Both the position numbers and the translations under genes were made by a program. From NCBI RefSeq assembly GCF_019343475.1, contig NZ_CP072453.1:2108001-2172000 (forward strand): DNA of 64,000 bases, given 5' to 3'. Positions 17,563 through 27,070 of the stretch are shown here, piece by piece. Every line of letters starts with the position of its first letter. Position 1 is the stretch's first letter. The stretch is from Providencia sp. R33 (GTDB lineage: Bacteria; Pseudomonadota; Gammaproteobacteria; Enterobacterales; Enterobacteriaceae). The notes beneath the pieces were generated by a model, which saw only the letters and a list, made by a program, of their open reading frames with translations, was not told where the DNA came from and ran no database searches.

Positions 17563-18654
17563 ATGAGTCGTCTTTTTTCTTCTGCAACAATGGGTCAGAT
17601 TGCACTAAACAACAGAATTATTATTCCCCCAATGTGCTAATATTCTGCCAATGATGGCTTACCTACCGCTTGGCATAACTCACATTATATGAACCTTGCC
17701 TTATCTGGTGCAGCATTAGTCATCATTGAGGCGAGTGCTATCGTGCCAGAAGGGCGGATCACCTATAAAGATCTTGGATTGTGGAATGACGAACAAGCCG
17801 CAGCAATGAAACAAATGCTCACGGATATTCGCCAATATTCAGATACACGCTTAGGAATTCAAATTGCCCACGCGGGCAGGAAAGCTTCGTGCGACCTTCC
17901 TTGGCTAGGGGGAAAAAGTCTTGGTATAACAGATACTCATGGCTGGCAAACCGTTGCACCTTCTCCAATCGCGTTTGGTAATAATCACGCCCCAAAAGAA
18001 TTGAGTGCTGACGATATTAACGAAATAAAGCAACAATTTATTGCTGCGGCAAAACGCGCTGAACAAGCAGGGTTTGATGTTATTGAAATCCACGCAGCAC
18101 ATGGTTATTTATTGCATGAATTCCTATCGCCAATTTCAAATCAACGTCAAGACGAATATGGCGGAAGTTTTGAAAACCGCAGCCGCTTGCTAGTAAATGT
18201 ATTTCACGAAGTTCGTGAAGCTATCAACCCTAACATCGCCGTTGGTGTGCGTATTTCAGCAACTGATTGGTTAGAAAACGGCTGGGATGTTCCTGAATCT
18301 ATAGAGTTATGTGAACAATTAGAAGAGCTTGGTTGCGACTACATTCACGTTTCTTCAGGGGGCCTTTCACCAGAACAACAAATACCACTAAGCCCGAATT
18401 ACCAAGTTCCTCTCGCACAAGCCATTCATGAACATAGCATGATGCCTGTTATTGCAGTTGGATTAATAACGGAGCCACTACAAGCCGAAGCGATTATTGC
18501 AACACATCAGGCGGATTTTGTGGCGAGTGGTCGTGGGATTTTATTTGATCCCCGCTGGCCTTGGCGTGCAGCGAGTGAGTTGAACGAGCAAATTGATGTT
18601 GCGCCGCAATATTTACGCAGTGCGCCTCACCAGTTTAAAAATTTATTTAAATAA
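17563..18654 (+). pseudogene. Old Yellow Enzyme family oxidoreductase, broken by an ochre codon
   Basis: The frame starts at ATG 17563 behind AAGGA (17550-17554) and reads MSRLFSSATMGQIAL... IIIPPMC, then TAA at 17638-17640 (codon 26), then YSANDGLPTAWHNSHY and onward without another stop to 18654, 363 codons in all. XenA/YqjM-type enzymes read PMCQY or PMCMY here, so a CAA to TAA transition is the simplest explanation. The Cys just before the stop is the FMN-tuning active-site residue of this class. The rest is intact (HAGRKAS, IHAAHGYLLHEFLSP, GGSFENRSR, ASGRGILFDPRW). Translation from ATG 17689 would lack the first 42 residues and probably not fold. A sequencing error is possible. Confidence 0.85.
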
Positions 18655-18661
18655 AACAGGC

Positions 18662-18693
18662 ACCCGCAGTGTGCAATCACTCACTGCGGGTTG
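18662..18693. terminator. Hairpin between convergent genes
   Basis: ACCCGCAGTG and CACTGCGGGT form a 10-bp perfect stem with a 10-nt loop. On the minus strand it is followed by GCCTGTTTTATT, so it best serves the lipoprotein gene. Confidence 0.65.
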
Positions 18694-18700
18694 GACAACA

Positions 18701-19021
18701 TTAACGTGCGTTTTGTGAACACTGTTGAACGAATTCAATCATTGTTTTTTGGAACTCAGGTTCTGCATTCCCTGATTTTTCCAGCTCGCCATCCATACGT
18801 TTAAATTCACTTAAACCGTATTTTTCAATCGTTTTGTCGTATGCACAGCCACAAATAGCGCTAACTGCTTTTGCGGTTTCGCCTTGAGGATTACCGGAAG
18901 CCACCACACACGTATTGACAAAATTTTCTTTGTATTCTGCAATTTCTGATTTTTCATCGGAGCATGCTGATAACACTGCCATCACACCCGCCATACCCAA
19001 TATTAATGCTAATTTTTTCAT
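18701..19021 (-). CDS. Small predicted lipoprotein, function unknown
   Basis: 106 residues. Signal peptide MKKLALILGMAGVMAV with lipobox LSAC, so Cys20 should be lipidated; the next residues SDE (Ser at +2) suggest outer-membrane sorting. The mature part has four further Cys (NTCVV, ICGCAYD, QQCSQ), possibly two disulfides. I do not recognise the family. Single gene; its ATG is preceded by GGCAAAAA on its strand. Confidence 0.75.
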   Translation of the reverse strand: MKKLALILGMAGVMAVLSACSDEKSEIAEYKENFVNTCVVASGNPQGETAKAVSAICGCAYDKTIEKYGLSEFKRMDGELEKSGNAEPEFQKTMIEFVQQCSQNAR

Positions 19022-19250
19022 TTTTTGCCTATTTCCCCATTTAGTTTTTAATCCCTGAGCAAGTAGTCACACATACCCAGTATTTCACTATTGTGGGTGA
19101 TTATTTTCTATTTTCAACACTATTAATCTTAATATACAAAATAAGAACCTCTTATTAAGATTAATATCCCCATCAGTAAATCTTGCTATTAATCATAGTC
19201 GTTTTCTTTTAAAAAATCCGCAATGATTAACGCTTTTTTATCTAGCAGTC

Positions 19251-20123
19251 TTATTTAGATAATGAGTTTGAACAGCGCCAGCGGTAATAAAATAAAGAAA
19301 ATAAAATTAATGCACAACCTACTATTTGAATTAGAGGCATACGTTCGTGATACCAAATAGCCGCAACAAAAACCGTCATCACAGGCTCTAAAATCATAAT
19401 AATAGCCGCATTAGCAGCGGTGGTATTTTTTTGACCAATAAGCTGCAATACAAAGCGTAAGCTCGTCGCGATAACGACACTTGCCGCTAACCACATCACT
19501 GTTGGCGTAGTTAAACTTGTCGGCCATTCCTCTAAAAAGAATGAAAGCACGATCGCCACAATCCCTGTAGTGGCTAACTGTATCGTTGTTAAAGGTAAAA
19601 GGGGAACCATACGGGTATACAAACTGGTATAACAAAAATAAATTGCTTGAACTATCGCAGCGCCTAAAAACCACAACTGGCTCGCTTTAAATTCCAGCTG
19701 TGCTTTAAATAACGTCAAACAAGCTAACCCAATAATTGCCACGGGTAGTGCTTCCCAGAAATATCGGGTTGGCCTGTTTTTTAAGATAACCCATGCGACT
19801 AAAGGAACAAATAGCATTGCGAGGCTCATAATAAAAGCCCCTTCCCCGATAGAATCAGTAATAGCGACTGCGTGGATCCATAAAACAAGATTGAGCGCCA
19901 TCCAACCACCTGTCATCAATATTTTAGGGAGTTGTTTTAGTGGAATTTTATTTTTTTTGCCTTTGCAAAAAGGGAGCAAGATAATCGCAGCAAGTAAAAA
20001 ACGCGTTCCTAGAAAAGCAAAAACTGGCATGCCTTGCACCGCTTCTCGAGAAAAAACCCATCCCCAAGCAGCAATCATCGTAGTCAATACCAAAAAAAAT
20101 TCAGCTTTCCTCTGTGAATACAT
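19251..20123 (-). CDS. EamA/DMT-superfamily transporter
   Basis: 290 residues from ATG 20123 (MYSQRKAEFF), preceded by GAGGG; the longer frame would begin at TTG 20150. Ten hydrophobic segments forming two EamA halves, with FLGTRFLLAAIILLPF in the first and the second ending ALILFSLFYYRWR. Such proteins are mostly inner-membrane exporters of metabolites or amino acids; the substrate cannot be read from the sequence. Stands alone, upstream gap 20124-20480 otherwise empty. Confidence 0.82.
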   Translation of the reverse strand: MYSQRKAEFFLVLTTMIAAWGWVFSREAVQGMPVFAFLGTRFLLAAIILLPFCKGKKNKIPLKQLPKILMTGGWMALNLVLWIHAVAITDSIGEGAFIMSLAMLFVPLVAWVILKNRPTRYFWEALPVAIIGLACLTLFKAQLEFKASQLWFLGAAIVQAIYFCYTSLYTRMVPLLPLTTIQLATTGIVAIVLSFFLEEWPTSLTTPTVMWLAASVVIATSLRFVLQLIGQKNTTAANAAIIMILEPVMTVFVAAIWYHERMPLIQIVGCALILFSLFYYRWRCSNSLSK

Positions 20124-20480
20124 TTTTCCCTCTGCGTAATTTGATAGCAAGCAGATATATCATACTGGCTTTTACCACCAAACCAATCACATTTATGGCC
20201 TTTCTTTCCTTCTTTTCAAATTAAAAATATCCCGCCAAAAAATGTAAATATGACCTTTAAATTGCCCTCACTTCCTCTTAATTACGTTATTTTTATTTTT
20301 ATCGATTCTTTTAACTAACAAAAATCCTAAAAACAAACGCTTCTGTGCCTAAATGAGGAAATAGGCAAAAAAACTCGACAATTTTTATTCATTTTTTATC
20401 TGCGATAATCATTTCATCGGAACGATTTCTTATATTAACCAACTCATTGCTATTATTTATTACAACAAAGGTAAATTGCC

Positions 20481-20687
20481 ATGATCATGAAAAATACTGT
20501 CTCGCAAGACAACGATATGATCAAAAACGTTAAACTTGCCATTAAAACACGAAAATATGCACATGCTGATGAAATCAGCTTGTTATGGCAACATGCGCTC
20601 AATTCCAAGACTATAATTAGCTGGAAAAAAGTGATGCTAATTTCGATTATCGGCAGCGCAATTATCGCAACAATCGCTGTGTTCTAG
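20481..20687 (+). CDS. Small single-pass membrane protein, unknown
   Basis: 68 residues. The polar, Lys-rich N-terminal 48 residues are followed by one C-terminal hydrophobic helix (VMLISIIGSAIIATIAVF) ending at the chain terminus, suggesting a tail-anchored protein. AAAGG lies 9 nt before ATG 20481, and an intrinsic terminator follows directly at 20702-20733, which supports a real short gene. Not recognised; no neighbour suggests a job. Confidence 0.6.
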   Translation: MIMKNTVSQDNDMIKNVKLAIKTRKYAHADEISLLWQHALNSKTIISWKKVMLISIIGSAIIATIAVF

Positions 20688-20701
20688 CCTTTAACGGACA
20701 T

Positions 20702-20733
20702 AAAAAAGTCGGGTGATTATTGCCCGACTTTTT
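20702..20733. terminator. Bidirectional intrinsic terminator
   Basis: AAAAAAGTCGGG, loop TGATTATTG, CCCGACTTTTT. A/T tracts on both sides suit the small membrane-protein gene on the plus strand and the DASS gene on the minus strand. Confidence 0.85.
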
Positions 20734-20760
20734 ATTTATCGTTACTCTAACAAGATGTTA

Positions 20761-22245
20761 TTACCAGTAGCCTAAGAATTTCCACCAAATACTACCAATA
20801 AAGAACCAAATCGCTAGGTTAACAACGCTCATCACAAAGCCTGTTTTCCACCATTCACCTAGCGTTGCATATCCCGATCCGAAGATAATTGGTGCGGTAC
20901 CTGTTCCATAATGAGTCAAGGACATCATTAATGATGAAGAGAATGCCAGTGTCAGCGCTAATAACATTGGAGGCGCGCCCAATGCTAAACCTGCCGAGAA
21001 GAACGCGGCATACATCGCGGTAATATGTGCCGTAGTACTTGCAAAGAAATAGTGCGAATAAACATAGATTAAAACTAGGATGAGCATTCCCCATACCCAA
21101 CTAATTCCCATGCTATCAATAGTGCTTCCGACGGTTAATGACATCCATTTAATTAGGCCTAATTTACCTAAGAAGCTGGCCATCATAACTAAAGCGGAGA
21201 ACCAAACGACGGTGTCCCAAGCCCCTTTATTTTTCAGTACGTCATCCCAATTAATGACGCCTGTTGCTAATAAAATACTCAGTCCAATAAAGGCCGCGGT
21301 CGTTGCATTAATACTGTAAGCTGGCCCAAAGATCATCGCCGGTACCCCTGCCCACATTAATAACAGCAAACCAAATACCCCTAACGTTATCTTTTCAGGC
21401 AACGATACAGGCCCTAATTGCTGTAAACGTTCTTTAGCAAAATTAGGTGCATCTGGTGTTGAGGTGATTTCAGGCTTATACATAAAGTATATAACCAGAG
21501 GCATTAAAATAAGCGAGACAATCGCAGGAACAAATGCCGCAATCGCCCACATCCCCCAAGTTAGCTCATTACTTTGGCTAGTTTCACTGATAATTAAACT
21601 GACAATTAGTGGGTTTGGTGCTGTTGCTGTAATAAACATCGCCGATGTAATCGGATTAATATTATAGTTTACTAAAGAAAGATAACGCCCTATTTTACCC
21701 GCCGTTCCATCTTCTGCTTTTGACCCAAAACTATCAGATATTGAGCGCATAATTGGGTGAATAATTCCGCCGCCTCGCGCTGTATTACTTGGCGTGACGG
21801 GGGCAAGAATTGTTTCAGCGATGGCGAGTGAATAAGCTATTCCAATCGTTTTTTTACCAAATAACGAAATAACATAATAACCAATCCTTGCCCCTAAACC
21901 TGTTTTATTCAAACTCATAGAGACCATGATTGAAATACCAATCAACCAAATTAAATCATTTGAGAAACCACTTAATGCATCAGCAATAGCCCCTTTCGTT
22001 GATTCAGGGTTGGTTACCCCTGTTGCTGCAACTAATGAGATAGCCACAATAGAAACACCACCAATTGGCAATGCTTTACCAATAATAGCGGCGATTGTGC
22101 CGACAAATAATGCCAAAAGATGCCAAGCATTTGGATTAACACCCTCAGGAACAGGGATTAAAAACCAAATGATTAGTGTAATTGCGACTGCGATTAATGT
22201 AGGTACAGGTTTTAAAGGTGTAAGTTTATTCATAAAGTTATCCAT
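20761..22245 (-). CDS. DASS-family di/tricarboxylate transporter (TtdT/CitT-like)
   Basis: 494 residues, about 12 membrane segments. DASS signatures: LAPVTPSNTARGGG in the first half and SSLMMSLTHYGTGTAPI near the end, each with the SNT/T-H-Y-G-type anion site. Relatives in enterics exchange succinate for tartrate, citrate or malate. Distinct from the YbhI-type carrier at 9.5 kb. Start MDNFMNKL; ATG 22233 is an alternative. Not adjacent to enzymes of one pathway, so the substrate stays open. Confidence 0.87.
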   Translation of the reverse strand: MDNFMNKLTPLKPVPTLIAVAITLIIWFLIPVPEGVNPNAWHLLALFVGTIAAIIGKALPIGGVSIVAISLVAATGVTNPESTKGAIADALSGFSNDLIWLIGISIMVSMSLNKTGLGARIGYYVISLFGKKTIGIAYSLAIAETILAPVTPSNTARGGGIIHPIMRSISDSFGSKAEDGTAGKIGRYLSLVNYNINPITSAMFITATAPNPLIVSLIISETSQSNELTWGMWAIAAFVPAIVSLILMPLVIYFMYKPEITSTPDAPNFAKERLQQLGPVSLPEKITLGVFGLLLLMWAGVPAMIFGPAYSINATTAAFIGLSILLATGVINWDDVLKNKGAWDTVVWFSALVMMASFLGKLGLIKWMSLTVGSTIDSMGISWVWGMLILVLIYVYSHYFFASTTAHITAMYAAFFSAGLALGAPPMLLALTLAFSSSLMMSLTHYGTGTAPIIFGSGYATLGEWWKTGFVMSVVNLAIWFFIGSIWWKFLGYW

Positions 22246-22254
22246 ACATGCCTA

Positions 22255-22383
22255 AAGATGGAGATACTGAGTATATTTAAATAATTGTTCTGATCTACAT
22301 CATTATGTTAACAATGTAGACCTCAAAAACCTTGATCGTTATCAGTTAGTTACTTTGTTTCATACAAAAGTAACTTTTTTTTT
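22255..22383 (+). ncRNA. Possible small RNA or leader with two stem-loops
   Basis: TCTACAT (22294-22300) pairs with ATGTAGA (22314-22320). Then AGTTACTTT (22348-22356) pairs with AAAGTAACT (22367-22375) and is followed by nine T, a complete intrinsic terminator on the plus strand. No plus-strand gene lies before it. It could be a short RNA divergent from the DASS gene; the first inverted repeat could instead be an operator for that gene. The remainder up to cutA (22384-22905) shows nothing recognisable. Confidence 0.35.
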
Positions 22384-22905
22384 GTAACATTGAGTAAATC
22401 CAACTTCCTAATAAAGCTAACGCTATTATTTAATACAAAAAAATCCCTATTTCCTTTTAACAACGCAAGAAAACATTTACTCGATAAATTAGTATTCTAC
22501 ACATTTGAAATGTATTTAGACCTGTCACATACAATAGCTCAATTTATTATCTTCATTTTCTTAATATACTAAATTTTCAATTTTTTTTATAACTTAACCT
22601 TGTTTTTTGTAGGCTGAATCGAATTAATAGCATTATAAATAAAAAAAGCTAATTCTTTGAATATATACAAATAATATTTCAATTATATTTATCAGCGATA
22701 AAAACAATGCTAGACTAATAAACCACCAATAAGAGATTAAATACTGACCAACCAGTATGTTATTTGAGATACAATCACGACTAAAAATGAACATCTTTTT
22801 TGTCTTTTAGAAATTCCTTTCAAAAAATTATATTCACCCCTTGTTATTGTCTTTAATCTACCCTTAATTGTGTCACCCATCTTAATATGACAACGAGGAA
22901 ATAAA

Positions 22906-23253
22906 ATGACAACCAATAGCTCAAAGAGTACCCCACCTCAACAATCCTGCATTGTATTATGCACAACTAATAGCCAAGAAAATGCAATTAAAATTGCACA
23001 ACACCTTTTAGATAACCAGCTAGCTGCTTGCGTTTCTTTATTACCAGAAATAATGTCCTTATACCTTTGGCAAGGCAACATCACCAAAGACAAAGAAATT
23101 TTGTTACTAATTAAAACAACGCAATCGAACCAACTCAGTATTTTTGAGGCAATAAAAAAAATACATCCCTATGAAACACCTGAGTTAATAAGACTGGATC
23201 CCAGTCAGGTTGAAGATAATTATTTACAGTGGCTAATTAACTCCGTTAAGTAA
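22906..23253 (+). CDS. cutA: Divalent-cation tolerance protein CutA
   Basis: 115 residues, ferredoxin-like CutA fold that forms trimers. Diagnostic segments: VLCTTNSQENAIKIAQHLL, LAACVSLLPEIMSLYLWQG, EILLLIKTTQ and the C-terminal HPYETPELIRLD. Cytoplasmic; linked genetically to copper tolerance in E. coli though its biochemical role is unclear. GAGGAA precedes the ATG by 6 nt. In E. coli cutA adjoins dsbD; here it stands alone. Confidence 0.93.
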   Translation: MTTNSSKSTPPQQSCIVLCTTNSQENAIKIAQHLLDNQLAACVSLLPEIMSLYLWQGNITKDKEILLLIKTTQSNQLSIFEAIKKIHPYETPELIRLDPSQVEDNYLQWLINSVK

Positions 23254-23393
23254 CCACTGTACTCGAATGAATTAAAAGAATTTTCATATTAGTTACCACC
23301 TTTTAATGTGTATTTACAAAATAATTCATCTGGTCGGGTATGGTTTAGATTAAATTAGTGCTATATAAATAGACTCGCTTTATATTTATTTTC

Positions 23394-23422
23394 CCTCCTT
23401 ATCTTTTTTGGAGGTTTTTTTT
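23394..23422 (+). terminator. Intrinsic terminator without an adjacent gene
   Basis: CCTCC, 11-nt T-rich loop, GGAGG, then eight T. It lies 140 bp after cutA, so it ends either a long cutA 3' region or a separate short RNA. The 23254-23602 gap holds no convincing ORF. Confidence 0.6.
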
Positions 23423-23602
23423 GCCCATTTTTAGCACCCTTTTCCTGCACCTCCCCATTATCAAAATAAAAACCCAAACTAAATCAATTTTAAAAACCAT
23501 TAAACTACCGATAAGTTATCATTTAATGCAATTGACATTATATATAAATATATTATATTGTTTTATATATCAAATAAGCTAAATAAAAAGTGAGAGAAAA
23601 TA

Positions 23603-23944
23603 ATGTCTAAATACAGTGAAGTTACCCAACATATCAGCAAACACCTTCCAGAATTAGGTAAACATATTCCTGATGTTATGAAACACTTTTCGAGGCTTGT
23701 CAGTGCAGGGGTTCAAGATGGCGCCCTCGATAAGAAAACTAAAGAGCTAATCACTATTGGGATTGCAGTTGCAAACCGCTGTGATGGCTGTATTGGTTTT
23801 CACACCAAAACCTTGGTTGAGCTAGGCGTAACAGAACAAGAGTTAGCAGAAGCACTCGGCGTTGCAATCATTATGGGAGGCGGCCCATCCGCTATGTATG
23901 CCGCTGAAACCCTCAGTGCATATAAAGAATTTTCTGCAAAATAA
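23603..23944 (+). CDS. Carboxymuconolactone decarboxylase (AhpD-like) family protein
   Basis: 113 residues, all-helical CMD fold. The AhpD-like redox motif NRCDGCIGFH has C60, C63 and H67 (CxxC...H), typical of alkylhydroperoxidase-like members and not of true carboxymuconolactone decarboxylases, which lack the CxxC. Expected to reduce peroxides or act as a thiol-disulfide protein in the cytosol. GAGAG precedes the ATG. Single gene facing the convergent TonB-receptor gene. Confidence 0.85.
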   Translation: MSKYSEVTQHISKHLPELGKHIPDVMKHFSRLVSAGVQDGALDKKTKELITIGIAVANRCDGCIGFHTKTLVELGVTEQELAEALGVAIIMGGGPSAMYAAETLSAYKEFSAK

Positions 23945-24000
23945 ATGACGAATGTAATGTTGCCTTAGATGACATAATCTAAGGCAATAAAAGTAAACAA

Positions 24001-26256
24001 TTAGAAGGTTGCTTCAAGGCCTAGTCTAAACGTCCTTCCTGGAATTGGCATATAGATAACTGTGCCAGGGTCAAATGCGTAGCGGTTGGTTAAGTTATCA
24101 ATGTTAAAATTCACATGAAGGTTTTTTTGAATTGAATATTTGCCTAATAAATCAAAAGTCGTGGTTGCATGTAATTTAGTGACAGGCGCAGCGGCGGTTC
24201 CTGCTAACCATTTTTGTGGGTACTCCTTACCTGCGTTATAACGCACACGCAAACCTGTTTGTAATTTCTGATCAAACATTTTCACACCAACAATCCCAGA
24301 CACCACTTTTTTCGGAGGAAGACGTGATGGTGATAACCCCCATGCAAAACCGACCGCGTTACACGCTGATGGTAAGTTACCTAATTCCATTTCATCACGA
24401 GAACAAAGTTCTGAATTGTTATAGAAAGTGGCATCTAAAGAGCCAAAGGCATAATTAGAGTCATACTTCGCTTCAATTTCATAGCCTGAAAGCTTGAAGC
24501 TATCGTAGTTTTTCATCACAACATAAGGGGAATAGACCCCCGTTGGGTTAACACCTTGGGAAAGATAACCTTTGATATCATTATTAAAGTACCCTACCCG
24601 TAAGCGAGCGGTATCTTCATCAAGAATAAAGTTATTTTTTTCGAAATCTATTCCGACCTCAAATGATTTAGCATGCTCAGGTTTGAGTGGCACATCTGGC
24701 GTATAAGAATAGGTTTGCCCAGAAACGGTGGTTTCAAATAGGCTTGGCTCGCGATAACTGTCTGAATACTTGGTGTATACATCCAACTCATCAGTCACAT
24801 GGAAACGCACTTCTCCCAGAAAATCATTTTTCGGGCCATAACTGATACTTTTTCCTAATACATGGTCATCAACGTCAAAAGAGTGAATACGCCAACCCGC
24901 TAATGTGCTAATCCACTCCCCCTTATATTCCATATTGGTAAATGCAGAGGTATTTTTCCCTTTGGCATTGCGCGTTACAGGCGTCAACTCGTCCCCCTGA
25001 ATGGTTCCTTCAGGTGTCCATATCGGTTGATACGTTTTGGTTAACGGCTTCGTTTTTTGTTCCATAAATTCCACGCCGTAAGTCACATTGACAGGGTAAT
25101 TTGCCAATTCAGAGGTATTTTCTAAGTTAAAGCCCATTCGTTCATCGGTATAACGGTGCTGATATTGGTTGCCATAATGTGCAGTAACATCATCTGTCGT
25201 ACCATTACGTTGCTTAAATTTACCTTTCGTCCACCACAAGCCCAAATTCATGTCCACCCACAGTGAGTCTGGTTTATAGGAGTAATTCAATGATGCGGTA
25301 TCAATATCTGCCGTTCCCAGTGACCACTGTGGCATTTTCCCATCGGATTGGTACCAATATGCAGCTAAAACTTCCCCCGCTTTTTGCTCATGGTGGCGGT
25401 AATTTAATTCAAGGCTTGAATAAGGAGTAATGTAGATATTGGTTTTTATCAATGTCGATTGGCTTTCATAACTGGTATTCACCACCTCTTGCCCTGGTTT
25501 TATCGGTGCATCGGTGGAAGCATATTTATGATAGCCATTTTTCCCTGCAAAAAAGTTCCCTTGTTTCCTATCGCTATGGGCAATCAGTACATCAAATTTT
25601 TCATTTCGATACGCCATGCCTGCGGTTACTGAACCATTATTAAAGTGTGAATTTTTAACCCCATCCGACAAACGGTACTGCGATTCATTTTTATTGTCTG
25701 ATGCCACTGATGGGCGGCGGTTATTATTGTAAATATTCCCTTTAAATAAAAAACCAAATTGGTCTCCTTGAGGAATAATACTGTTCGCAGACAAGGTTTT
25801 TAACTTAACAGTTCCCCCGATAGCACCACCTGAAAATTTGCTCATCGACGCTCCCTTTTCAATATTGATAGTATCCACCAGATCCATATCAATATATGTT
25901 CTATCCGTACTACCTTGATAACCCCGCCACGTATTGGTCGATTGCAAACTGCCATCAATAATAATCGGTACTCGCCCATTGCCTTGTAAGCCTCGAATAC
26001 CAATATCTAATGCTCCTGCTTCATTTCGGGCATTATTGACCTGCAATGAGCTTTCATTCGCAAATATGTCTGAGTTGGTTGTTCCCCGAACGGTTGAAAC
26101 ATCTTTGGTATCAATTTGTTTGCTATTCGATTTTATTTTGCTGGCAGTGACCAGAAGCTTATCTTTTTTAGGTGTAGTTTGAGTTTCATCCGCAAATACC
26201 GCACTTGATGAACAGATAACAAGTAAGCTAATTATTTTTTTATTTTGAAATATCAT
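24001..26256 (-). CDS. TonB-dependent outer-membrane receptor
   Basis: 751 residues. Signal peptide ending SSSAVFA, TonB-box-like stretch KDKLLVTASK, plug domain with GIRGLQGNGRVPIIIDGS and DTINIEKGASMSKFSGGAIGGTVKLKT, then a beta-barrel ending in the terminal Phe (RTFRLGLEATF) expected for BAM recognition. Layout suits a haem- or siderophore-type receptor, but the ligand is not identifiable and no partner ABC transporter is nearby. Fur-like sites upstream indicate iron control. Ends convergent to the AhpD-like gene. Confidence 0.87.
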   Translation of the reverse strand: MIFQNKKIISLLVICSSSAVFADETQTTPKKDKLLVTASKIKSNSKQIDTKDVSTVRGTTNSDIFANESSLQVNNARNEAGALDIGIRGLQGNGRVPIIIDGSLQSTNTWRGYQGSTDRTYIDMDLVDTINIEKGASMSKFSGGAIGGTVKLKTLSANSIIPQGDQFGFLFKGNIYNNNRRPSVASDNKNESQYRLSDGVKNSHFNNGSVTAGMAYRNEKFDVLIAHSDRKQGNFFAGKNGYHKYASTDAPIKPGQEVVNTSYESQSTLIKTNIYITPYSSLELNYRHHEQKAGEVLAAYWYQSDGKMPQWSLGTADIDTASLNYSYKPDSLWVDMNLGLWWTKGKFKQRNGTTDDVTAHYGNQYQHRYTDERMGFNLENTSELANYPVNVTYGVEFMEQKTKPLTKTYQPIWTPEGTIQGDELTPVTRNAKGKNTSAFTNMEYKGEWISTLAGWRIHSFDVDDHVLGKSISYGPKNDFLGEVRFHVTDELDVYTKYSDSYREPSLFETTVSGQTYSYTPDVPLKPEHAKSFEVGIDFEKNNFILDEDTARLRVGYFNNDIKGYLSQGVNPTGVYSPYVVMKNYDSFKLSGYEIEAKYDSNYAFGSLDATFYNNSELCSRDEMELGNLPSACNAVGFAWGLSPSRLPPKKVVSGIVGVKMFDQKLQTGLRVRYNAGKEYPQKWLAGTAAAPVTKLHATTTFDLLGKYSIQKNLHVNFNIDNLTNRYAFDPGTVIYMPIPGRTFRLGLEATF

Positions 26257-26478
26257 TTAAGTAATGCCTTCATTAATTAATGATTATTTTATTAAGATGA
26301 TAAAACCCCGTACCGGCAGATTTATAAATATCCCTGCTGCCATACTGGAATTCGTGAATGTAATGGTGGGTTTACCTGTTACGCCTTAAGCAAGGCCAAC
26401 ACAAAAACCTTATTTATTGAATGGTTACGAGCCTATTCCCCCTATGAATACAAGCAGGGCTTGGAATATACACCAATG

Positions 26479-26524
26479 ATAATAATGATCAAGATCATAA
26501 TAAATATCATTTGCATTATCATTA
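26479..26524 (-). promoter_or_regulatory. Fur-box-like sites upstream of the TonB receptor
   Basis: On the minus strand GATAAT-GCAAAT-GATATT (around 26504-26524) is three NATWAT-type hexamers, and a second GAT/ATC-rich run (TGATCTTGATCATTATTATC) lies just downstream. Both fit the Fur consensus loosely. They sit about 220-270 bp before the receptor start. Confidence 0.55.
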
Positions 26525-26564
26525 ATATCACTATTGTTTATTAAGCTGCGAATTATTTAAGCGT

Positions 26565-26596
26565 AAAAAAGCGACAATGCTTAATGCACGTCGCTT
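26565..26596 (-). terminator. Intrinsic terminator, second of a tandem pair
   Basis: Read on the minus strand: AAGCGAC, 14-nt loop, GTCGCTT followed by TTTT. Downstream of the small secreted-protein gene at 26711. Confidence 0.65.
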
Positions 26597-26616
26597 GAGG
26601 GAATTAAATAAAATAT

Positions 26617-26651
26617 AAAAAGCCGATAATGACTTAAAACATAATCGACTT
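26617..26651 (-). terminator. Intrinsic terminator, first of a tandem pair
   Basis: Minus strand: AAGTCGAT, 16-nt loop, ATCGGCTT then TTT; 8-bp stem with one G-U. It lies 60 bp after the stop codon of the 26711 gene. Confidence 0.6.
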
Positions 26652-26710
26652 TTCCGTAATCCAAGGGAGGTTTTACTCCCCCAATCATTAAACTATCAAT
26701 GATTAAAACA

Positions 26711-27070
26711 TTAATTATATCGCTGAGCTTGTTCCAACATTTTTTTCATTTGTTGGCGATCACTCATCCACGGTGTTGAATTTGGGCACCCTGCTCCCGT
26801 TGGGTTGACATCGCAGACATTGAAATGCCGAAATAGCGCATTTTCGTCGGCGTCACGCTGCTCAAGTAAAGCTTGATAACTTTGTTCTTCTGGCGAAAGT
26901 TTCTTTTTGGGATCAAAGACAAACTTCTGTTCTGCCTGTAATTTTTTAACCCCTTGGTAGTCTTTATCAAACTGACGATCAACGGGTGATTTCTCTTTAA
27001 AGGTAAAGTCGCTGGCAAAGCCGCAAGAAGTGAAACTAAGAAAAATAATAAAAATAGCCTTTTTAAACAT
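26711..27070 (-). CDS. Small secreted protein, unknown
   Basis: 119 residues with a clear signal peptide (MFKKAIFIIFLSFTSCGFA, cleavage before SDF). The mature chain is charged and rich in Lys, Gln and Asp, with two Cys (NVCDVN and AGCPNS) that could form a disulfide in the periplasm. No family recognised. Followed by two tandem terminators, preceded by an AT-rich gap (27071-27414) that also serves the divergent chitinase-like gene. Confidence 0.7.
   Translation of the reverse strand: MFKKAIFIIFLSFTSCGFASDFTFKEKSPVDRQFDKDYQGVKKLQAEQKFVFDPKKKLSPEEQSYQALLEQRDADENALFRHFNVCDVNPTGAGCPNSTPWMSDRQQMKKMLEQAQRYN

Noticed and set aside
17689..18654. OYE-family gene as an intact protein starting at ATG 17689
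   Set aside because: It would lack 42 conserved N-terminal residues including the active-site Cys; a conserved frame with a ribosome site precedes it.
22390..22572. 60-codon plus-strand ORF
   Set aside because: TTG start, AT-rich low-complexity content, no ribosome site.
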